From assembly GCA_031287245.1 (NCBI GenBank), contig JAITTD010000158.1:1-18713 (forward strand): a stretch of DNA of 18,713 bases, read 5' to 3'. Below are positions 1 through 6,953 of the stretch, in pieces (position 1 is the stretch's first letter; each line of letters opens with the position of its first letter). Made by a program: the position numbers and the translations under genes. Source of the DNA: Bacteroidales bacterium (lineage in GTDB: Bacteria; Bacteroidota; Bacteroidia; Bacteroidales; UBA4181). Under the pieces are notes generated by a model that saw only the letters and a program-made list of their open reading frames with translations, did not search any database and was not told where the DNA came from.

Positions 1-46
1 AGAAAGCAAAATATTTTACGGATGGCAAAAATAATATTACTTTTCA

Positions 47-125
47 TCTGTAAAAAACTTTTTTCATTGCACACTTTGAAATAGGAAGATTTTCACTAAT
101 TTTGCAGGATAAATTTTAAACGAAA
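47..125. repeat. 79-bp perfect direct repeat, left copy (carries a promoter)
   Basis: Seen directly: this segment is identical base for base to 1068-1146, and the match breaks on both sides (A46 versus C1067; A126 versus C1147). It holds a whole promoter and nearly all of a 5' leader, ending 2 bases before the ATG at 128. The two copies bracket a unit of 942 bases with two genes. The length is far above that of normal transposon target duplications, so a segmental promoter duplication or integration of a circular cassette through this homology is more likely. The mechanism is inference. Confidence 0.97.
75..104 (+). promoter_or_regulatory. Bacteroidota-type promoter for the DUF3791/DUF3990 module
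   Basis: A TTTG -33 element at 75-78 and a TAATTTTG -7 element at 97-104 (consensus TAnnTTTG) are separated by 18 bases. A transcript starting near 110 would have a leader of roughly 18 bases before the ATG at 128. The promoter is identical to the one before the GH97 gene because it lies inside the 79-bp repeat. Confidence 0.75.
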
Positions 126-127
126 AG

Positions 128-364
128 ATGATGGTAACAGAGTTAGACAAGGTAACAAGCGACAAAGTAAGTTTCATTACTTTTATAATTCCTGAATTTG
201 CCGCTGCCTACAAAATGAACATTCAGAAGGCCTATCTATATCTTAAAAAATACGGTGGTTTGGATTTTCTGAACAGGCATTGGTGGGCGTTGCACACTGA
301 CTGCAAGTATTGGGTCGTAAGAGATTTATACGAAGTTTGTCGGGAAAATGGAGGTATAAGATGA
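128..364 (+). CDS. DUF3791-like small protein, possible antitoxin or partner
   Basis: A 78-residue protein with no signal peptide or membrane segment, probably cytoplasmic. It resembles the DUF3791 family by memory: a helical region with aromatic residues, then a Y-L-K-K-Y-G-G-L-D-F-L stretch, a W-W-A-L-H-T motif (around residues 52-57) and a final W-V-V-R-D-L-Y-E segment. DUF3791 genes are often found next to DUF3990 genes, as here. The start could be ATG 128 or the adjacent ATG 131; the TAAA-rich leader from the repeat suits both. Its stop overlaps the next start (ATGA at 361-364), implying translational coupling and matched expression. Function is not established; an antitoxin or chaperone-like role is inferred from size, order and coupling. 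Base composition is visibly more AT-rich than the GH97 gene that follows, consistent with acquisition. Confidence 0.8.
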   Translation: MMVTELDKVTSDKVSFITFIIPEFAAAYKMNIQKAYLYLKKYGGLDFLNRHWWALHTDCKYWVVRDLYEVCRENGGIR

Positions 365-1032
365 AAGTTTATCACGGAAGCTATACTCCGGTTGTCGAAA
401 TAGACTTGTCTCACTGTGAGCCGAGAAAAGATTTCGGTGTCGGTTTTTATGTAACAAGATTTAAGGAACAGGCTGAAAATTGGGCTTTCAGGAAAGGCAA
501 CAGAAAACATACCAACGGCTTTATAACAGAATTTGAGTTTGATGAGAATACTTATGACGACAAGAATTTCAACGTTTTACGGTTTGAAGATTATTCCGAT
601 GAATGGTTTGATTTTGTGATAAAAAACAGGAAATCACTAAAGATAACGCATGATTACGATATAGTAGAAGGTCCTGTGGCAGATGATAAAATTCAGCGGG
701 AGTTGGACATGTTTTTAAGAAACGAAATTTCGCGCAACGACTTTTTCGGACAACTCGTTTATCCGAAACAAAACCACCAAATTTGTTTTTGTACGCTAAA
801 CTCGTTGCAAATGCTTGATTACATCGATTATAAAATGATTAGCGGTATAGAAATTATTGGCGAAAAAGTGGTGGAAATGTTGATTCGGGATAAAAGTTTT
901 ACAGATACTCAAGCCGCTGATGTTTTTTATACTTCCGCCGTCTTTACACAACTTGCAGACCTCGAAACAAAGTTTTTCCTGAAATCGTGGCAGGAAATAT
1001 ACGAAATACTGAAAAAGGAAATCTTTATTTAA
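361..1032 (+). CDS. DUF3990-like protein, putative ADP-ribosyltransferase toxin
   Basis: A 223-residue cytoplasmic protein. The N-terminus has V-Y-H-G-S (H5), then D-F-G-V-G-F-Y-V-T (Y30), and later N-H-Q-I-C-F (Q140). This order fits the H-Y-[E/Q] active-site pattern of the ADP-ribosyltransferase fold, with H5 and Y30 as the NAD-binding positions. I recognise the N-terminal block as DUF3990-like, a family placed with ART-fold domains from memory. A D-Y-D-I-V-E-G-P-V-A-D-D motif (about 98-109) is typical of the family. Residues after about 165 form a helical tail that may be a separate domain. I chose ATG 361 because of the ATGA overlap with the upstream gene, a GGAGG at 350-354, and because the recognisable family start is M-K-V-Y-H-G; an in-frame TTG at 310 would put 17 unrelated residues in front. 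Toxin activity is inference; substrate unknown. Confidence 0.8.
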   Translation: MKVYHGSYTPVVEIDLSHCEPRKDFGVGFYVTRFKEQAENWAFRKGNRKHTNGFITEFEFDENTYDDKNFNVLRFEDYSDEWFDFVIKNRKSLKITHDYDIVEGPVADDKIQRELDMFLRNEISRNDFFGQLVYPKQNHQICFCTLNSLQMLDYIDYKMISGIEIIGEKVVEMLIRDKSFTDTQAADVFYTSAVFTQLADLETKFFLKSWQEIYEILKKEIFI

Positions 1033-1067
1033 TAACGAATTACAAAAGGTCGCAAAACGATAATTGC

Positions 1068-1146
1068 TCTGTAAAAAACTTTTTTCATTGCACACTTTGA
1101 AATAGGAAGATTTTCACTAATTTTGCAGGATAAATTTTAAACGAAA
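1068..1146. repeat. 79-bp perfect direct repeat, right copy (carries GH97 promoter)
   Basis: Identical to 47-125. It ends 4 bases before the GH97 ATG at 1151. Because this copy keeps promoter and leader intact, the two-gene insert does not interrupt GH97 expression, and recombination between the copies would delete exactly 1021 bp and leave one promoter directly before GH97. Confidence 0.97.
1096..1125 (+). promoter_or_regulatory. Bacteroidota-type promoter for the GH97 gene
   Basis: TTTG at 1096-1099, 18 bases, then TAATTTTG at 1118-1125. The predicted start of transcription is near 1131, about 20 bases before the ATG at 1151. It is the same sequence as the promoter at 75-104. Confidence 0.75.
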
Positions 1147-1150
1147 CATC

Positions 1151-3151
1151 ATGTCTGTCAAAAACATCTCTCTGTTCAGCCTTATTTTACTCTGTTTCAT
1201 GAGCACGGCTTATGCGCAGAAACCACTTGAACTGCTTTCCCCCGATGGAAGAATAAAAGTATCGGTCAATCTTGCCGATAAAATCAGTTATACGGTTTCA
1301 TCCCATGGAACTGTGCTGTTTCAAAGCGATTTAAACTTGCAATTGTCCACCGAAACTTTGGGCAAGCAGCCCAAACTTGCAGGACAACAACGCTCGGAAA
1401 TAAAAGAAGACGTGAAACCGGTGGTGCCGTTCAAATTTTCAACCATTAAAAATCACTGCAACAAGTTACTGCTCCATTTCAAAGGCGATTATTCGGTGGA
1501 ATTTCGCGCTTTCGACGATGGGATTGCCTGTCGGTTTATCACCCGTAAAAAAGGGAAAATAGAAGTGCTCAACGAAGGCTTTAATCTGTCACTTCCTGAT
1601 GATTACCTGCTGCATTTGCAGTATGCCGGCGACACGCGCGGCTTTGCCTCTGTGTATGAAGAACCCTATTCGCATATAGCGTCCAAAGACTGGAAACCGG
1701 GATTCCAGATGGCGGTGCTTCCCTTGTTGATAGACACGCGGAAAGGGGTGAAAATCCTTTTCTCGGAAGCCGACATCAACGATTATCCGAATATGTTTCT
1801 TCGTGGTGAAGGCGTGAAAAACAGACTTTCTGCCGCATTCCCTTCTGCACCTTTGGAACAGACGGTTGACACCTCCGGATTGATAAAAATCACCAAAGAG
1901 GCTGACTATATCGCCAAAACAGCAGGAACGCGCGAATTTCCATGGCGCTGGTTTATCATCACGGACAACAACAACGACGGACAAATCATCGAAAGCACGA
2001 TGGTGGGACGATTAGCGCCGCCCTGCGCCATCGAAGATGTGTCGTGGATTCAGCCCGGGCAAGCCTTTTGGGATTACATCAACCGCGATACGGATTACGG
2101 ACCGGAAGTAACCTACCGGCAAGGAATTAACACTCCAACCTACAAACGCTACATTGATTTTGCAGCCAAAAACAAGATCCCCTACGTGCTGATAGATGCC
2201 GGATGGTCGGTGAAACACGAATGGGTGAAAACATCGCATGAAGTAATTCCCGCGCTCGACTTGCCCGAAGTGGTGCGCTACGGGAAAAGCAAGAATGTGA
2301 AAATCGGCATCTGGATGTTTTATCCCGCCATACAACAGGATTTGGACGAAAATGAGTACAATCTGTTTGAATATTATTCAAAAATGGGCGTGGCAGGATT
2401 TAAGATTGATTTCATGGACAGAAGCGATCAGTGGATAGTTAATTTCTACGAACAAGCGGCAAAGGAAGCAGCCAAACACAAAATGATTGTGGAATTTCAC
2501 GGTTCCTACAAACCGGTCGGCTTGGAATACAAATATCCCAATATCCTGTCGTATGAAGGCGTTCGCGGCTTGGAATACGGTAGCGGGACGATTCCCGACA
2601 ACAGCCTTTACCTGCCGTTTATGCGAAATGTGACAGGTCCGATGTCATTCACACCCGGTTCGCTTTTAAATACGCAGCCAGAACATCTGAAGCAAGGTTG
2701 GGGCTATAATTTTGCAAGCGTGGGCACACGGGCGCACCATTTGGCGTATTTTGTCGTCATGGAAAGCGGTTTACAGATGTTATCCGAAAACCCGAGACGG
2801 TTTGAGGAAAACCCCGATTGTTCGGAATTTATCTTTTCCGTTCCGGTTATCTGGGACGAAACCAAATCGCTGGCAGCCGAAGCCGGACAATATGCCATCG
2901 TAGCCAAACGAAACGGCAACAAATGGTGGATTGGCGGCATTACCAACAATGCCGAAAGATATCGTGAATTTGATATTACCCTGAATTTTCTCCCTGCCGG
3001 AAAAACGTTTTCAATCCACTCTTTTGAAGACGGTCCCAATGCCAACGGACAAGGTATGGACTACAATATCAACCGGAAAGAGGTGAAAAAAGGCGATACC
3101 ATTCACGTTAAGATGGCACGCAACGGTGGATTTGCGGCTGTTCTCGAATAG
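1151..3151 (+). CDS. Secreted GH97 family alpha-glycosidase (alpha-galactosidase/alpha-glucosidase)
   Basis: A 666-residue exported glycoside hydrolase. Residues 1-22 are a signal peptide with cleavage after A-Y-A before Gln, so it acts in the periplasm or at the surface. The order is the N-terminal GH97 beta-sandwich (from about 27, L-L-S-P-D-G-R-I-K-V), a (beta/alpha)8 barrel (about 285-560, with I-D-A-G-W-S), and a C-terminal beta domain (about 575-664, W-W-I-G-G-I-T-N-N-A). The barrel motif G-F-K-I-D-F-M-D-R-S-D-Q (D420, D423) matches the region holding the nucleophile Asp of retaining GH97 enzymes such as the Bacteroides alpha-galactosidase; E469 in S-Y-E-G-V is a candidate acid/base. 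SusB-type inverting enzymes lack that Asp, so alpha-galactosidase is my preferred but not certain call. No SusC/SusD pair or sugar regulator lies in view, so it appears as an orphan enzyme gene. It ends 7 bases from the convergent prmC stop. Confidence 0.93.
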   Translation: MSVKNISLFSLILLCFMSTAYAQKPLELLSPDGRIKVSVNLADKISYTVSSHGTVLFQSDLNLQLSTETLGKQPKLAGQQRSEIKEDVKPVVPFKFSTIKNHCNKLLLHFKGDYSVEFRAFDDGIACRFITRKKGKIEVLNEGFNLSLPDDYLLHLQYAGDTRGFASVYEEPYSHIASKDWKPGFQMAVLPLLIDTRKGVKILFSEADINDYPNMFLRGEGVKNRLSAAFPSAPLEQTVDTSGLIKITKEADYIAKTAGTREFPWRWFIITDNNNDGQIIESTMVGRLAPPCAIEDVSWIQPGQAFWDYINRDTDYGPEVTYRQGINTPTYKRYIDFAAKNKIPYVLIDAGWSVKHEWVKTSHEVIPALDLPEVVRYGKSKNVKIGIWMFYPAIQQDLDENEYNLFEYYSKMGVAGFKIDFMDRSDQWIVNFYEQAAKEAAKHKMIVEFHGSYKPVGLEYKYPNILSYEGVRGLEYGSGTIPDNSLYLPFMRNVTGPMSFTPGSLLNTQPEHLKQGWGYNFASVGTRAHHLAYFVVMESGLQMLSENPRRFEENPDCSEFIFSVPVIWDETKSLAAEAGQYAIVAKRNGNKWWIGGITNNAERYREFDITLNFLPAGKTFSIHSFEDGPNANGQGMDYNINRKEVKKGDTIHVKMARNGGFAAVLE

Positions 3152-3158
3152 TATATCA

Positions 3159-4022
3159 TCAAATTGTCAATTTGGCGGTTGCCATTCTCCATTTTCCCCG
3201 CATATCTTTTTTTAGTGCAATATCTTGGTATTGAAATCGTTTTAGGATAGTCTCGGTTTCGTTGGGGAAAGATTCGTTGATTTCAAAATACAGGCGTCCT
3301 TCCGGTTGAAGATGTTTTTTCCCGAAAAGGGCTATTCGCTCGTAAAACACCAATGGATTATCGCCTTCGGGGAAAAGCGCCGAATGGGGTTCGTAGTTGA
3401 GCACATTGTCCTGCATTTCCGCTCTGTCCTGTTGCGTCACGTAGGGCGGATTGCTTGCGATGATGTCAAAAAGTTCGCCGGACGCAAAGGCATCCTGCTC
3501 CGAAAGGATGTCGGCATATCGAAAATGCACGTGTACCCGGTTCATTGCGGCATTTTGTTCTGCTACCTTCAAAGCCTGTTGCGAAATGTCCACCGCCCAG
3601 ACCTCGGACGAAGGCAGCGTTGAGGCAAGGGACACCGCTATGCAACCGCTTCCGGTGCCTATGTCCAATATTTTCAGTGCCGTATTTTGTGACATCCGAC
3701 GGGCATCCTGAACAATCAGATCCGTCAGTTCTTCCGTTTCCGGACGGGGAATCAGAACGTCGCTCGTCAGTTTAAATGTCAGTCCGTAAAATTCCGTTTC
3801 CCCAATGACGTATTGGATAGGGCGGTGTTGCCGAAGTTCGTCCACTGCATCCCATAAGGCAGCCTGTTTTTTGGCATCCGGCATGCGGTCAGGGTTGAGA
3901 AATACTTCCGGTAGCGACATATTCAAATAGTGGGACAATAAAATGCGCACCATCCCGTCCATTTCAACATTCTGGCAGACATCCGACAACCGGCTCTTTA
4001 TATCCGAAATGAGCTGTATCAT
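3159..4022 (-). CDS. prmC: Peptide chain release factor N5-glutamine methyltransferase
   Basis: PrmC (HemK) transfers a methyl group from S-adenosylmethionine to the Gln of the GGQ motif in release factors RF1 and RF2, which speeds peptide release at stop codons. The 287-residue length is usual. Visible are the N-terminal helical domain (1-75), I-P-R-P-E-T-E at 91-97, SAM motif I (I-L-D-I-G-T-G-S-G at 118-126), the catalytic N-P-P-Y at 191-194 that holds the substrate Gln amide, and E-P-H-S-A-L from 211. It starts with ATG at 4022, 7 bases after thyA stops, and is the last gene of the four-gene minus-strand operon. It converges with the GH97 gene with almost no space; a 15-base A/T-rich palindrome (3160-3174) spans its last codons. 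Confidence 0.96.
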   Translation of the reverse strand: MIQLISDIKSRLSDVCQNVEMDGMVRILLSHYLNMSLPEVFLNPDRMPDAKKQAALWDAVDELRQHRPIQYVIGETEFYGLTFKLTSDVLIPRPETEELTDLIVQDARRMSQNTALKILDIGTGSGCIAVSLASTLPSSEVWAVDISQQALKVAEQNAAMNRVHVHFRYADILSEQDAFASGELFDIIASNPPYVTQQDRAEMQDNVLNYEPHSALFPEGDNPLVFYERIALFGKKHLQPEGRLYFEINESFPNETETILKRFQYQDIALKKDMRGKWRMATAKLTI

Positions 4023-4029
4023 TATGTGG

Positions 4030-4824
4030 TCACACCGCTATTTCCCCTTTGATATGCGGATGAGGGTCGTAGCCTTCAATGGCAATATCATCAAACCGGA
4101 AGTCGAAAAGAGACTTGATGGCAGGATTCAGTTTGAGTGTTGGCAAGGGGCGCGGCTCGCGGGTGAGTTGCAACTGTACCTGTTCGAGGTGATTCAGGTA
4201 AATATGGGCATCGCCGAGGGTGTGTACAAAATCGCCCGCTTGCAGGTTGCTCACTTGTGCTATCATGGCGGTGAGCAAGGCATAAGAGGCGATATTGAAC
4301 GGCACGCCGAGAAAGATGTCGCAACTGCGCTGGTATAGTTGGCACGACAGTTTTCCATCGGCAACATAAAACTGGAAAAGGACATGGCAGGGCGGCAATG
4401 CCATCTTGTCGATGTCGCCGACATTCCACGCACACACAATATGCCGGCGCGAATCGGGATGGTTGCGGATGGACTTCAACACCTCACTGATCTGGTCGAT
4501 GTGGCGACCGTCTGCCGTAGGGTACGAGCGCCACTGGTAGCCATACACGGGACCTAATTCCCCTTGTGGGTCAGCCCATTCGTCCCAAATGGAAACTTTG
4601 TTGTCCCGCAGATAGGCTATGTTGGTGCTGCCTTGCAGAAACCACAACAACTCGTGGAGGATAGACCGTGTGTGTAATTTCTTGGTAGTGAGCAAGGGAA
4701 AACCTTTTGACAAGTCGAAACGCATCTGATAGCCGAACACACTGCGCGTGCCGACGCCTGTGCGGTCGTTTTTTTCAACACCGCTCGCCATTACGTGCGA
4801 TAATAAATCAAGATAAGCCTTCAT
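4030..4824 (-). CDS. thyA: Thymidylate synthase
   Basis: ThyA converts dUMP to dTMP with 5,10-methylenetetrahydrofolate as donor of carbon and reductant, giving dihydrofolate. The 264-residue protein has the same length as the Escherichia coli enzyme and its key residues fall at the same numbers: R21, Y94, nucleophile C146 in L-P-P-C-H, R166 in Q-R-S-C-D and N177 in F-N-I-A-S-Y. The C-terminus ends G-E-I-A-V, with the closing Val. The ATG at 4824 fits the conserved start. It sits 18 bases after the Yip1-like gene and 7 bases before prmC. A dihydrofolate reductase gene, frequently next to thyA in other bacteria, is not in the window. Confidence 0.98.
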   Translation of the reverse strand: MKAYLDLLSHVMASGVEKNDRTGVGTRSVFGYQMRFDLSKGFPLLTTKKLHTRSILHELLWFLQGSTNIAYLRDNKVSIWDEWADPQGELGPVYGYQWRSYPTADGRHIDQISEVLKSIRNHPDSRRHIVCAWNVGDIDKMALPPCHVLFQFYVADGKLSCQLYQRSCDIFLGVPFNIASYALLTAMIAQVSNLQAGDFVHTLGDAHIYLNHLEQVQLQLTREPRPLPTLKLNPAIKSLFDFRFDDIAIEGYDPHPHIKGEIAV

Positions 4825-4842
4825 TCAAGGAATCATTCAATT

Positions 4843-5403
4843 TTAAATGGCATTTAATATTTTGCTGAATAGGAAAAACGGCAAAGCGTAACCGGCAGCC
4901 GACGTCACCACCGATAACACGATAAACGCGCCCCGTTTACCTGCGGGAATGTCCAGTATTGCTGGAATGCCGCGCCAATAGAGAAAAACGGAATAAAACA
5001 TCAACACTAAAAGTTCCTTTAAATACGGAAAAGGCAGCAATTCCACCATCGCTATCAGCAACATGGCAACACTTGACGAATACGCCATGAGCGCAAAAAC
5101 GCCCTGTATATTGCGTTGGCAGAGATGAATCATGGTGGTGTTGATGAGGAAAGCGGACAGGTACAAGCCTGCGCTCAGCGAAGCAAACAGCAGTAGCATT
5201 CTTTTCACCACAGAAACGGCGGAAAAATCGATGCGTGACGCAAACAGAACCGATCCCAACAGGACACAGACTGCTATCAGCAACAGCAACGGAAAAACAA
5301 ACCCGCAGAAAACACGCTTGATACTTTTGTTTTCGGAAGCGATGGCTGCCCACTGCACGCTGGGCTGGATCAACAGGTTTCGTATGTGGTAAAAAACATC
5401 CAT
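4843..5403 (-). CDS. Yip1-family-like integral membrane protein
   Basis: A 186-residue inner-membrane protein with about five hydrophobic segments at roughly 35-54, 66-87, 101-122, 128-146 and 158-180. The N-terminal N-L-L-I-Q-P-S-V-Q-W and a proline in the fourth loop region resemble Yip1/DUF1282 proteins of Bacteroidota. No catalytic motif is visible and the function is unknown; such proteins are often placed next to envelope genes. Its ATG directly follows the TAA stop of the upstream gene with no gap, so it is translationally coupled in the operon. Confidence 0.75.
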   Translation of the reverse strand: MDVFYHIRNLLIQPSVQWAAIASENKSIKRVFCGFVFPLLLLIAVCVLLGSVLFASRIDFSAVSVVKRMLLLFASLSAGLYLSAFLINTTMIHLCQRNIQGVFALMAYSSSVAMLLIAMVELLPFPYLKELLVLMFYSVFLYWRGIPAILDIPAGKRGAFIVLSVVTSAAGYALPFFLFSKILNAI

Positions 5404-6672
5404 TTATTTCTTCTGCCGTTTTTTAGGCTCTTCTGCCTGTTCCCTGTCAAATTGCTTGGTCATCGCTTTGTTGATTTCTTCAATGGAATGCAGGGATTCG
5501 AGAACTTCCTGCAGCGATTCATCCTGTTGTATAATATTGTAGCCATCCCAATATTTTGGGTCATAATCCTTTGCCATTTCATAGAAAGGATTGTTGTACA
5601 ATAGCCGCTGTCTGGAGGGAATGGTTTTTACCGAATCCGTTTTAATCTGCACCGTCAAGTGTTCCAGCGAACAGTCAAAAATGATTCCGCTACTGTGAAT
5701 ATGTTTGTATTCCGTATATTTGATCTGGTGCAGGTGCCATTTTCCCTGATGGGGAATATATTGAATTGCCTCAGATATATGCGACCTGTCAAATCCATTG
5801 TCCTGTATAGTTTGGGCTGTCTTAATTTCTATCCTGACGTAGGCATAATCTGCTTTATTAATGAACAAACGACCGTTTATATCGTTTTTGCTGGACGAAA
5901 AATCAATGATATACACATCTTGTCCCTCAAAACGGGTCATTCCTGCTTTTTTATATCTAAACTGATTAAAATGAGCAGGATTGATCAGTTTGGCTCGGGT
6001 TAAGACATAGTCTTTGGCAATAAAGGCGTATGGTCCCCCGTAAAAGTACATAAAAACAATGGAATCATACTGCGGGATGATATTCTTTCTTGACTTCTCA
6101 ATTTTTATCTGCCCTCTGTCCTTCGGTTTGTTGTAACTGTTTTTAAATATGTCCAGCATGGCTTCGGCTACGGCTGCATACTGTCCATCCATCATTTTGG
6201 TGGTTTCTCTGTAAAAAACACTGTAATTGACGGGATTTGTCGGATAATTCGCCAAAATACGGTCAAATGCCTTTCGCAGAATACTGATTTCGCTTTCGGG
6301 TTTCACCTGCGATGTAACCACTACTTCATCCATCGTCAGCACATCCGGTTTCAGGGATATATCCAGCATGGCTCTTTTATCGTCCAACCAGACACTATCT
6401 GTGTGATACCCTATTGACGAAAGGTAGAGATATTGCGCCTGATAATTTTTGGGGAAATGAAAGGTAAATTGCCCATCGCCATTGGTTGAAGTTCCCCGCA
6501 TGGGATTTTTCACGTAAACATTGACGCCCGGCAGCGGCTCGCCCTCTTCATCGAAAATGATACCTGTCACGGAAACTGCCGGCGGTGGTGTTTGTGCTTC
6601 AATAAAGAAAGGGCACGAAACAGCAAGGACTGTGCATAAAAAGATAGGTACTATGTTTCGTAATTGCATCAT
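5404..6672 (-). CDS. Exported protein with N-terminal CarboxypepD_reg-like domain
   Basis: A 422-residue exported protein and the first gene of the minus-strand operon. A signal peptide covers about residues 1-26, ending I-E-A before Gln. Residues 34-118 form a carboxypeptidase regulatory-like beta-sandwich (V-T-G-I-I-F-D-E-E-G-E-P-L-P-G-V, then T-N-G-D-G-Q-F-T-F) that ends in D-E-V-V-V-T, a pattern also found before the plug of SusC-like receptors. There is no TonB-dependent barrel after it: the remaining 300 residues are a soluble-looking mixed alpha/beta region with a K/R-rich C-terminal tail (P-K-K-R-Q-K-K). This architecture is common in Bacteroidota and its role is unknown; an envelope function is likely. 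A lipoprotein reading (L-A-V-S-C) is weak because position -3 is Ala. ATG 6672 has a second ATG directly after it. Confidence 0.82.
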   Translation of the reverse strand: MMQLRNIVPIFLCTVLAVSCPFFIEAQTPPPAVSVTGIIFDEEGEPLPGVNVYVKNPMRGTSTNGDGQFTFHFPKNYQAQYLYLSSIGYHTDSVWLDDKRAMLDISLKPDVLTMDEVVVTSQVKPESEISILRKAFDRILANYPTNPVNYSVFYRETTKMMDGQYAAVAEAMLDIFKNSYNKPKDRGQIKIEKSRKNIIPQYDSIVFMYFYGGPYAFIAKDYVLTRAKLINPAHFNQFRYKKAGMTRFEGQDVYIIDFSSSKNDINGRLFINKADYAYVRIEIKTAQTIQDNGFDRSHISEAIQYIPHQGKWHLHQIKYTEYKHIHSSGIIFDCSLEHLTVQIKTDSVKTIPSRQRLLYNNPFYEMAKDYDPKYWDGYNIIQQDESLQEVLESLHSIEEINKAMTKQFDREQAEEPKKRQKK

Positions 6673-6694
6673 TATTTATGATAAATATTTCCCG

Positions 6695-6725
6695 CAAAAA
6701 TAATCATATTTATAGAAAATACAAA
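6695..6725 (-). promoter_or_regulatory. Promoter of the minus-strand thyA-prmC operon
   Basis: Read on the minus strand: TTTG at 6725-6722, 19 bases, then TATTTTTG at 6702-6695, a full match to TAnnTTTG. Transcription should start near 6688, about 15 bases before the ATG at 6672. Confidence 0.72.
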
Positions 6726-6737
6726 ATACAATTGACA

Positions 6738-6899
6738 ATTCGATAGTGATTTGGTTGTGAGACAATGGTGATACATTGTTCACTCGTTTTTACCGCGAGT
6801 GGACATCACCCTCGCATGCGTGTGGATCAGGATGCGTTTACCAATGAATCACCACTGTATCATGAATCACAATGAATCACTATCGAATCACCACTGTAT
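6738..6899. repeat. Imperfect palindromic non-coding element with GAATCAC repeats
   Basis: The ends 6738-6751 and 6875-6888 are a perfect 14-bp inverted repeat (ATTCGATAGTGATT). Further in, ACAATGGTGATACATTG (left arm) and the reverse complement of the right arm, ACAGTGGTGATTCATTG, agree at 15 of 17 positions. An inner hairpin has CACTCG/CGAGTG. A 15-bp direct repeat GAATCACCACTGTAT is at 6846-6860 and 6885-6899. No ORF is present. It could be a MITE-like relic or a regulatory fold; it lies between the tRNA-Arg terminator and the thyA-prmC operon promoter. Confidence 0.7.
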
Positions 6900-6903
6900 G
6901 CCC

Positions 6904-6939
6904 AAAAAAGACAAAACCTCGCAGTTTTTTACTGCAAGG
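6904..6939 (-). terminator. Intrinsic terminator of tRNA-Arg
   Basis: On the minus strand a 9-bp stem (CCTTGCAGT with ACTGCGAGG, one G-U pair) closes a 5-base A loop and is followed by TTTTGTCTTTTTT. It starts 14 bases after the tRNA 3' end and separates the tRNA from the operon downstream on the same strand. Confidence 0.8.
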
Positions 6940-6953
6940 CTTTGTTTGTGAAG

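Noticed and set aside
310..360. TTG start that would lengthen the DUF3990 protein by 17 residues
   Set aside because: ATG 361 has a GGAGG upstream, an ATGA overlap with the preceding stop, and gives the family-typical N-terminus M-K-V-Y-H-G; the added residues come from the other gene's coding sequence.
47..1146. Insertion sequence or composite transposon
   Set aside because: No transposase is encoded, the flanking repeats are direct rather than inverted, and 79 bp is much too long for a target-site duplication.
3160..3174. Bidirectional terminator between GH97 and prmC (CAAATTG/CAATTTG palindrome)
   Set aside because: The arms are AT-rich with only a one-base centre, it overlaps the prmC coding end and no T run follows, so it is not a convincing terminator.
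4465..4472. Unusual residue near the ThyA active site (P-P-C-H instead of A-P-C-H)
   Set aside because: Pro at that position is common in thymidylate synthases outside enterobacteria; all catalytic residues are present.
5404..6672. TonB-dependent receptor, suggested by the D-E-V-V-V-T motif
   Set aside because: The protein has only 422 residues and no plug or barrel strands after the CarboxypepD_reg-like domain.
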